Shown: in pieces, positions 46,301 to 54,300 of the stretch
Layout of the letters: every line of letters starts with the position of its first letter
Numbering within the stretch: the first letter of the stretch is position 1
From: Caenorhabditis elegans
Taxonomy: Eukaryota > Nematoda > Chromadorea > Rhabditida > Rhabditidae
DNA: 64,000 nt
Assembly: GCF_000002985.6 (NCBI RefSeq)
Contig: NC_003282.8
Location: 3,100,001-3,164,000, forward strand
Direction of reading: 5' to 3'
Notes under the pieces: model-generated
Databases searched by the model: none
What the model saw: the letters and a program-made list of their open reading frames with translations, nothing else
Told to the model about the DNA's origin: nothing
Made by a program: the position numbers and the translations under genes

Positions 46301-46723
46301 GAAATAACCGTTTCAAAAAAGAAGAAAGGCCTAAAAACCGTGCGGCAGACTTGCAAATTGACGCTCCGCCTCTTTTCTGCGGCTCGATACAATTTCTACT
46401 AAAAAATCCGTATTTCAGTGGCCGTGGAAGAGCAAGTGTTCTGGTTTTCAATCAAATAACCGACGGAGCAAGTACATTCAGACGGCTTGAAAATGAAGAT
46501 TCAGTGAAAATGGAAGTTGACGACAATGATGAAGAAACGGAACGATCAATTCCAGTAGAGAATATTAAACTAGAGTTAGGAATTTCTGATTCCAATGTTT
46601 TTTCTTTCAAAAAAAAAATCAATTTTCAGACTCGTTGAGCAACCACCATCTGCTCCTGAAACCACTCATGATCCTGTACTTCAAGAGATAAAAGCAGAGG
46701 AACCCGATGATTTCACTGCATAA
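39833..46723 (+). CDS. RING finger fused to hAT-transposase-like body
   Basis: Ten exons: 39833-39887, 40196-40377, 40475-40587, 41592-41793, 41849-42003, 42847-42987, 43864-44004, 44059-44841, 46419-46574 and 46630-46723. They join in frame to give 673 residues. Residues 11-58 form a C3HC4 RING (C11-x2-C14-x22-C37-x-H39-x2-C42-x2-C45-x9-C55-x2-C58). A proline-rich linker follows (PPPNLAPAPS). From about 140 the hAT pattern appears in order: LLGNGLPLTSIEDHDLRTFL, SISVHYYDSLGE, CFFSYLSNI, DWLSTLQFL, LLDPRYGY, MWWNDL, and a C-terminal dimerisation-like GLPAVSIDGKRFFAKGGKL. The expected catalytic Asp and Glu positions look replaced (VAENM for the TDN-type motif, GKRFF for the SER-F-type motif), so transposase activity is unlikely. 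The acidic tail has VKME, IKLE and IKAE. Exon 8 ends at a perfect GTAAGT. Weak points are several GTT donors, especially GTTTTG at 40378. Role unknown; E3 ligase or chromatin factor is inference. Confidence 0.75.
40588..41591. other. AT-rich intron of the RING-hAT gene
   Basis: About 1 kb of poly-A/poly-T-rich DNA with diverged copies of a GGAAAAAATCCAAAAATTGAT-like unit. No element or exon was recognised. Confidence 0.45.
42123..42659. repeat. Palindrome inserted in RING-hAT intron
   Basis: The ends are AAAGGTGGAGTACCGAAATC and TTTTCGCTACTCCACCTTA. Inside, TTGGAGCGCGCTTGCATCG pairs with CGATGCAAGCGCGCTCCAA around 42390. It lies within the intron between exons 42003 and 42847. Confidence 0.82.
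42988..43863. other. AT-rich intron of the RING-hAT gene
   Basis: AT-rich DNA with no palindromic element or further exon recognised. It is flanked by a GTTAGC donor and a CTTCCAG acceptor. Confidence 0.45.
44909..45472. mobile_element. Fold-back element, copy 4 (internally deleted)
   Basis: The terminal CACTGCAACTTTTTCCTC arms are canonical, but the element is only about 560 bp because the right arm lost the segment between AGGTTTTGTATT and AAAGCTGTGAAAAAC. GTTTT flanks both ends, a 5-bp target-site duplication. It lies in the intron between RING-hAT exons 8 and 9. Confidence 0.85.
45590..46110. repeat. CCTTTAAGGAGTACTGTA repeats with inverted CCGTGCGG segments
   Basis: GTGCCTTTAAGGAGTACTGT (about 45600), GTGCCTTTAAGGAAGACTGT (about 45919) and the inverted ACAGTACTCCTTAAAGGCGC (about 46060) punctuate the region. 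CACGCGCCCATAAAACCGTGCGG pairs with CCGCACGGTTCTATGGGCGTGG, quoted here only by position (about 45632 and 45760). Non-coding, same intron as fold-back copy 4. Confidence 0.65.
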
Positions 46724-46893
46724 TTTCATTTTATTTCATTTAAATTGTTGAATTTGTTGTTGTTAATGTTTGTGAACGAAATAAAAATCATTTTTTCAAA
46801 AATTCCAACTACTCACGTGAACAAAAAAAAAAACTAATTGTTGGATTTTGATCAGAAAAAGGGGAAAGTTTATCGGGAAAGTATTGTTCGGCA
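46724..46893 (+). promoter_or_regulatory. Candidate operon intercistronic region
   Basis: The region is 170 bp between the RING-hAT stop and the ATG of the elongin-A-like gene. It has AATAAA at 46780-46785 and then a possible trans-splice acceptor, TTTTGATCAG, ending at 46855, about 70 nt later. This spacing is what C. elegans operons show (3' end formation about 100 nt before an SL2 site). No clear UAYYUU-type Ur element was found. Confidence 0.5.
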
Positions 46894-48858
46894 ATGAACT
46901 CGATCGAGGAAGTGTCAAGCTGTACGAAGAATCTGGAAGCAGGACAATATGTACAAGAATCCATGAATCGGCTTCTCAATCTGAAAATGACTATGGGTCA
47001 ATGCAGACGGTTTCGATTGAAGCATCTTTTCGAAAGATATTCGAAATTTGAGAAGTTTTCTCAAACTGTGAAGGTTTTGTTGCATAGAATTCGAATTTTG
47101 GAGATGAAACCGACCGGTGAGTTTTTTTTTTGTTTTGAATGAAAATCGACAACTTCTTGAGTTTTTTGCTGCGAACACGTGCTCGCTGGCTGTCTCAAAA
47201 TTCACGTTTTCTCGCGGACGAGAAAACTTGAGAAATGTGAGAAAATGGCCTAGAAAATCCTGGAAGAGGAGAATTCCTCGTCCACAGCCAAAATAGCGTG
47301 TGAAAGAAGAGACGCAGACGGCAAAACGGTTATTCTTGGCGTTTTTCACGTCCAGAGAAAAAAGTAGTATCTGCGTCTCTCACGCCCAATGGATAGCGAG
47401 AGTTGGCGCCAACGTGAATTCTCAATGAGGCGCGTTTGCTTCAAAATTATGCAAAAGGACAGCCAGCACGTGTGCGAATAATGTTGAATGTGTCAATGTC
47501 AACACTGCAACTTTTTCCTCACGAGGGACGAGGAAAAGTGGTTTCTAGGCCATGGCCGAGGGGCCGACAAGTTTCAGCGGCCATTTATCTTGATTTGTTT
47601 TCCGCCTGTTTTCTTTTGTTTTTCACAGCTTTTTCCCGTTTTTTCTTATTAAAACTGATAAATAAATACTTTTTGCAGATGCTAAAACAATTTTCAAGTA
47701 AAAAAATTATGTATTCAGTGGGCAAGCAGCGGTGAAAGTGGGCAATGTAAAATGATGGATTACGGAAATACAAAACCTAAACTTTTTCTGAAACATGATA
47801 CATATGATGCTTAGATGCTGAAATTACCTGATTTTCATAACGAGACCGCTGAAACAGTTTTGAGGTTTTCAAAATTCAACTTTTTGTGCGATAATCTCGG
47901 CTTTTTCACCTTAGGTTTTGTATTCCCCTAATCCATCATATTACATTGACCACTTTCACCGCTGCTTGCCCACTGAATACATAATTTTTTTACTTGGAAA
48001 TTTGATTTAGCATCTGCAAAAAGTATTTATTTATCAGTTTAAAAAAGAAAAAACGGGAAAAAGCTGTGAAAAACAAAAGAAAACAGGCGGAAAACAAAGC
48101 AAGATAAATGGCCGCTGAAACTTGTCGGCCCCTCGGCCATGGCCTAGAAACCACTTTTCCTCGTCCCTCGTGAGGAAAAAGTTGCAGTGTTGATTTACGC
48201 AGCTCGTGTACTCCTCGAGAAGAAGTGCAGTGAAAATTGATACATTTACTGCGAATTATGAACCTTGCCGTCATTGGAACATTGACATTAGAGCGCGCTT
48301 AGACTTTTGTTTTCAAAATTCGCATTATTCCAGAGTATTATAACTGCAATAAATTCTATTTCAGACCCTCGACGAAAACGTTTCGCATCCGAATCATTGC
48401 CTTGTCGAAAGCTTCCGAAACGTTCACCGATTCCGAATAGAAAACCAGTATCTATTCCGACAGAGTGGATAGTAGAACATCCACCGATTCCATCAGTATC
48501 TGAAAAAGTTCCAGAACTGATTGATGTTTCTGGTGAGTTAGCATATATTCGATATTTTAAATTAATTTCCATTTTTTCAGAACTTCAAAATCTGGAACAA
48601 ATCGAGTACGAACGCCTGCGTCCGACACTTGTCACTCTCACCGCCAGACAACTAAAATCATTCATGGACCGTAATCCGGAAATTGAAGAAATCGCCGACG
48701 GACTGTTCAGAAGACATTGCCAAGTTGATTGCCCGCAGGACGTACCGTACAAGACTATGACAGAAACGTGGAGAACTATTCATGATGTGCATATTAATTG
48801 GAAAATGTATAATGAGACTTTGCAACAGGATCGCGTTGATTCATATTGCATCGATTGA
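46894..48858 (+). CDS. Elongin-A-like protein (TFIIS N-domain-like plus elongin A domain)
   Basis: Three exons (46894-47116, 48365-48532, 48581-48858) join in phase to give 222 residues. Residues about 15-70 (SMNRLLNLKMTMGQCRRFRL..FSQTVKVLLHRIRILE) resemble the helical TFIIS N-terminal domain. A basic Pro/Arg-rich linker follows (DPRRKRFASESLPCRKLPKR). Residues about 140-210 resemble the elongin A domain: YERLRPTLVTLTARQLKSFM, NPEIEEIADGLFRRHCQVDC, ETWRTIHDVH, comparable with the family's LRPVLE..PEQL.. and LW..HC..DF..W. Elongin A is the substrate-receptor or elongation subunit of the elongin BC complex acting on RNA polymerase II (family knowledge). At 222 residues it is far shorter than typical elongin A, and no clear BC-box Cys is seen before the domain. 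AATAAA follows at 48864-48869. It is probably the second gene of an operon. Confidence 0.75.
47190..47435. other. Intronic GC-richer block with paired GAGACGCAGA motifs
   Basis: In the first elongin-like intron, GAGACGCAGA (47310-47319) and its exact reverse complement TCTGCGTCTC (47370-47379) lie 50 bp apart, followed by the palindrome TTGGCGCCAA (47403-47412). The block is more GC-rich than its surroundings and could be a regulatory region or an old repeat. Confidence 0.4.
47503..48189. mobile_element. Fold-back element, copy 5
   Basis: The CACTGCAACTTTTTCCTC ends, both arms and the CCGCTGAAACAGTTTTGAGG segment are present. It is about 690 bp. The inverted symmetry runs into the flanks (TCAACACTG..CAGTGTTGA), and no clear target duplication is seen. 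It lies in the first intron of the elongin-A-like gene. Confidence 0.85.
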
Positions 48859-49024
48859 ATTTCAATAAACAGTATTATGAATGGGGTGATTTTTACAAAA
48901 ATTACTTTACAGACCCTAAATTATTAAACTGTAAAAAATTAAGGTAGATAAACGCGCTCTATTGACAAATTTCATGTGCTCCACGATGAGAATGTTTTCA
49001 AATCTCTACACTAAAACTAAAAAT

Positions 49025-49041
49025 GGGGGGGGGGGGGGGGG
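49025..49041 (+). repeat. Poly-G tract (17 G) at the array edge
   Basis: Seventeen consecutive G residues immediately precede the GGCAAAT tandem array. It is the longest mononucleotide G run in the window and a strong G-quadruplex candidate. Confidence 0.92.
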
Positions 49042-49048
49042 AGTTTTT

Positions 49049-51035
49049 CCGGCAAATCGGCAAACTTGCAGACTTTAACATTTCCGGCAAATCGGCAAAT
49101 TGCCGGAATTGAACATTTCCGGCAAATAGGCAAATTGCCGAAATTGAAAGTTCCTGCGAATTGGAAAATTGCCGGAATTGAAAGTTCCTGCGAATTGGCA
49201 AATTGCCGGAATTGAACATTTCCGGCAAATAGGCAAATTACCGAAATTAAACATTTCCGGCAAATAGGCAAATTGCCGAAATTGAAAATTTCCTGCGAAT
49301 TGGCAAATTGCCGGAATTGAAAAGTTCAAAAGTTCCGGCGAATTGGCAAATTGCCGGAATTGAAAAGTTCCGGCGAATTGGCAAATTGCTGGAATTGAAA
49401 AGTTCCGGCGAATTGGCAAATTGCCGGAATTGAACATTTCCGGCAAATAGGCAAATTGCCGAAATTAAACATTTCCGGCAAATAGGCAAATTGCCGAAAT
49501 TAAACATTTCCGGCAAATCGGCAAATTGCCGAAATTGAACATTTCCGGCAAATAGACAAATTGCCGAAATTGAAAATTTCCTGCGAATTGGCAAATTGCC
49601 GGAATTGAAAAGTTCAAAAGTTCCGGCGAATTGGCAAATTGCCGGAATTGAAAAGTTCCGGCGAATTGGCAAATTGCCGGAATTGAACATTTCCGGCAAA
49701 TAGGCAAATTGCCGGAATTGAAAAGTTCAAAAGTTCCGGCGAATTGGCAATTTGCCGGAATTGAAAAGTTCCGGCGAATTGGCAAATTGCCGAAATTGAA
49801 AATTTCCTGCGAATTGGCAAATTGCCGGAATTGAAAAGTTCAAAAGTTCCGGCGAATTGGCAAATTGCCGGAATTGAAAAGTTCCGGCGAATTGGCAAAT
49901 TGCCGGAATTGAACATTTCCGGCAAATAGGCAAATTGCCGAAATTAAAAATTTCCGGCAAATAGGCAAATTGCCGAAATTAAACATTTCCGGCAAATCGG
50001 CAAATTGCCGAAATTGAACATTTCCGGCAAATAGGCAAATTGCCGAAATTGAAAATTTCCTGCGAATTGGCAAATTGCCGGAATTGAAAAGTTCAAAAGT
50101 TCCGGCGAATTGGCAAATTGCCGGAATTGAACATTTCCGGCAAATAGGCAAATTACCGAAATTAAACATTTCCGGCAAATAGGCAAATTGCCGAAATTGA
50201 AAATTTCCTGCGAATTGGCAAATTGCCGGAATTGAAAAGTTCAAAAGTTCCGGCGAATTGGCAAATTGCCGGAATTGAAAAGTTCCGGCGAATTGGCAAA
50301 TTGCTGGAATTGAAAAGTTCCGGCGAATTGGCAAATTGCCGGAATTGAACATTTCCGGCAAATAGGCAAATTGCCGAAATTAAACATTTCCGGCAAATAG
50401 GCAAATTGCCGAAATTAAACATTTCCGGCAAATAGGCAATTGCCGAAATTGAAAATTTCCGGCAAATCGGCAAATTGCCGAAATTGAACATTTCCGGCAA
50501 ATAGGCAAATTGCCGGAATTGAAAAGTTCAAAAGTTCCGGCGAATTGGGAAATTGCCGGAATTGAACATTTCCGGCAAATAGGCAAATTTCCGAAATTAA
50601 ACATTTCCGGCAAATAGGCAAATTGCCGAAATTGAACATTTCCGGCAAATCGGCAAATTGCCGGAATTGAACATTTCCGGCAAATCGGCAAATTGCCGGA
50701 ATTGAACATTTCCGGCAAATCGGCAAATTGCCGGAATTGAACATTTCCGGCAAATAGACAAATTGCCGAAATTAAACATTTCCGGCAAATAGGCAAATTG
50801 CCGAAATTGAACATTTCCGGCAAATCGGCAAATTGCCGGAATTGAACATTTCCGGCAAATCGGCAAATTGCCGGAATTGAACATTTCCGGCAAATAGACA
50901 AATTGCCGAAATTAAACATTTCCGGCAAATAGGCAAATTGCCGGAACTGAAAATTTCCGGCAAATCGGCAAATTGCTGGAACTGAAAATTTCCGGCAAAT
51001 CGGCAAATTGCCGGAATTGAAAGTTCCTGCGAATC
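49049..51035. repeat. 2-kb tandem array of ~36-bp GGCAAATTGCCG units
   Basis: About 55 imperfect units of the type CCGGCAAATAGGCAAATTGCC with a GAATTGAACATTT-like spacer. Three spacer classes (GAACATTTCC, GAAAAGTTCCGGCGAATTGG, GAAAATTTCCTGCGAATTGG) recur in blocks, and the variant GCAAATTGCTGG appears at 49381 and 50296, indicating a higher-order repeat of roughly 0.9 kb. Minus-strand frames translate into FAGNVQFRQFADLPEM-like peptides, which are artefacts of the array. It lies between the elongin-A-like and DUF229 genes. Confidence 0.93.
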
Positions 51036-51376
51036 AGCAAATCGAAATGTGATTTTGCACTTTTTTTGTTGAAAATTTCGATTTTAATCGGCAAAGTTGT
51101 TTGCCGATTTGCAGAATTTGTAGACAAAAAAAATTTGCCGAATGGCAATTGACGCCCACCTCTGCTACAAATTCCTAAAAAAACGTCACAGTGGCGCCTT
51201 TAATAAAAACCCGCAGAAATAATAAAAATCCCTTTGCGGCCCCAGATTAAATCAAAAAACAAAACTATACATAAACGTTCAAACGAAATGCCGCCGGACA
51301 ATTTATGCAAATTCTGGCCTACTTTCTTTTGGGTATGCTTGTAAGAAACTATGTGTAATCGTGTTTGTTTGGGTCA

Positions 51377-54300
51377 ATGTGGCGATTCCTTGTCATCCTA
51401 ACTTTGATCTCCATCATTTTCTGTATAGGATTCTGGATTCAAATCAGCAATTATAGAGTTAGAGCGCATCGTCGGGAATTTGAAAGTGTTGAACCATTTA
51501 ATAATTTCAAATTTTTCAATGGTAGGGTAGTCTTCTTTTTATCAAAAAATTATTTCAAAAATCAATTTTTCCAGAAATTGGTCAAGTTGAAGATGAAAAT
51601 GAAAATTCCTGTTATCCATACATGGTGCATTCCATTGAAGCAGACATTCTTGGACTTATTTCACCGATGATGTAAGAGATAAATCACCACAAAACGTTTT
51701 GGCACCCCCTTTTCTTGAAATTTCAAAAGAAATTGTTTGCAAATTTACTAATTTTAATTGTTAAATTGACAACCCCCACTATTTTCTTAGTCGTGTCCTA
51801 TAAATTCCAGTTCAAAATTCAGAAATCGCGCGTCAAATTCGATGTTTGCGTACTTTTGGCGCTACCGTACCACTGGGCTAGCACGTGGTGTCAGAGTGTT
51901 CCATCACGGTGTGATCTACAAAAAATGCGGGAAACAAGACGCAGAGAGTTTTCAACTGTTGTCGCACGGTTGAGAATGTCACATTTTTTAGGAAAAAAAT
52001 TCCCGGATTTTTTGTAGATCAAACCGTTATGGGAAAACCTGGCACCACGTGGAATACTAATCTGATGAAAAATTTCAAACTGTCAAGTTATTCACCGATT
52101 TTTGAGTGGAAATTTCAAAGATTGCGTGAAATTTTTGGTGGTTGCGTACTTTTGGCGTCATCGTAATCGCATGGCAATGACCCAATAAACTGCTGGCGCG
52201 TTTCTCGCGACCGTCGAAAATTTTAACGTTGAAAAGTGATTTCCTTCTTTTTGCTACTATAAAGTTTTCGAAAGTTCGATTTTCAGGCAGAAATTTTGTG
52301 GAATTTATGAACTTTAAAAACTTTTGAATAACTTGGTGATTTTTTTCAGATTTTCGTGCAATTCTCCTATGGGCAACTGGGCGAACTTTTCGGACGGTAT
52401 TCTGACAATAAGCGAACGAATATTTGAAAAACGGAAAGCCGAGCAAAATCAAAATTTTACGTGAGTCTTGACATTCTACCGGGGGCGCTTTTATCCCGCA
52501 TAGTTGTTCTGAAAAAGTTAAAACATTAGAAAAAGTTCAAAAACGTTAAAGTCAGGGTGGCAAACGATTTTTCCGGCAGATCGGCAAATCGGCAAATTGT
52601 ATAAAAATTTCTGGCAATTTGCCGATTTGCCGAATTTGTCGACAAACAAAAAAAAAGATACGCCTTGACATTTTTTAGATTCCTCGACTATTTGAAAAAA
52701 TAAAATATCAAGCATTTTTCCAGATGTGTCTACGCTGAAATAGTCCCTAAAACGGAACTTCCAAACGGTACTATATTAGCAGAAGCATCGAAACTTGAGA
52801 CTCCTGTAAGTTAACCGTAACCCCCCAATCTACCTAAAAATTCAACTTCCAGATAGAACCTGGAATTCCAACCAAAATCGAATCAGAACAATTCGTGGTG
52901 TTTTGTCGTGATCCTTTTGGAAATCATTTTTATAACAAAACATTTTTCAATTTTCTGCCGAGAAGTGAAACATTGACGAATTTGTCGAGTTCTGATGAAT
53001 CTTTGATGATATTATCAATATCTGGAATGTCTCACAATCAAGCAATGCGCCATCTAAAAAGAAGTTTGAAATTTGCCGCTGACAATGAGTTTCAGTCATT
53101 TTCAATGTTTAACCAGGTCAGGGAAAGTTTCACAGGGCGCAACAAAAGTGCCTCTCACGCGGACGAGAGATTCGAGAAAAGTCGACAACGTGGTAACTTC
53201 CCCAAAAACCCAAAATAATAATTTCAGAGATCCCAAGACAATTTGGAAAACTCTCTAAAAACGTTTGGAGGATCTGAAAAAGTATGGAATATTGCGAAGA
53301 ACAACGGATGCCCGACATTTTTGAATACGGATTCTCCGAAGTTCTCGAAAATGTATGGGTATCAATTTGATTATCATTCAAATCTGTATAGCTCCTTTAA
53401 CAAACAGTACCTGGGACAAGTTGACAATTGCATTTCAGATGGAAGTGTGGGTTAAATTTTTATTGATTGTGTGCCTGCCTGCCTACCTACCTACGCCCCG
53501 GCCAATCCACAAGCCTCCCATCGCCCGCGCCTTCCCGTTTTCCGTTTTTTTAAAATGTTAGTACTGCAGCCGACGATATGCGGCTCTTGCGTCTCCACAC
53601 TTTATGTGCCATTTACAGAATACACTGCAACTTTTTCCTCACGAGGGACGAGGAAAAGTGGTTTCTAGGCCATGGCCGAGGGGCCGACAAGTTTCAGCGG
53701 CCATTTATCTTGCTTTGTTTTCCGCCTGTTTTCTTTTGTTTTTCACAGCTTTTTCCCGTTTTTTCTTATTAAAACTGATAAATAAATACTTTTTGCAGAT
53801 GCTAAAACAATTTCCAAGTAAAAAAATTATGTATTCAGTGGGCAAGCAGCGGTGAAAATGGGCATTGTAATATGATGGATTAGGGGAATACAAAACCTAA
53901 ACTTTTTCTGAAACATGATACATATGATGCTTAGATGCTGAAATTACCTGATTTTCATAACGAGACCGCTGAAACAGTTTTGAGGTTTTCAAAATTCAAC
54001 TTTTTGTGCAAAAATCTCTACTTTTTCACCAAAAAAGTTGAATTTTGAAAACCTCAAAACTTTTTCAGCGATCTCGTTATGAAAATCAGGTAGTCTCAGC
54101 ATCTAAGCATCATATGTATCATGTTTCAGAAAAAGTTTAGGTTTTGTATTCCCGTAATCCATCATATTACAATGCCCACTTTCACCGCTGCTTGCCCACT
54201 GAATACATGATTTTTTTACTTGGAAATTGTTTTAGCATCTGCAAAAAATATTTATTTATCAGCTTAATTAAGAAAAAACAAAAAAAATCAATGAAAAACG

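Noticed and set aside
49000..51010. Many overlapping minus-strand frames encoding FAGNVQFRQFADLPEM-like repeat proteins
   Set aside because: They track the ~36-bp GGCAAATTGCCG array exactly, exist in several frames at once and lack splice or start context.
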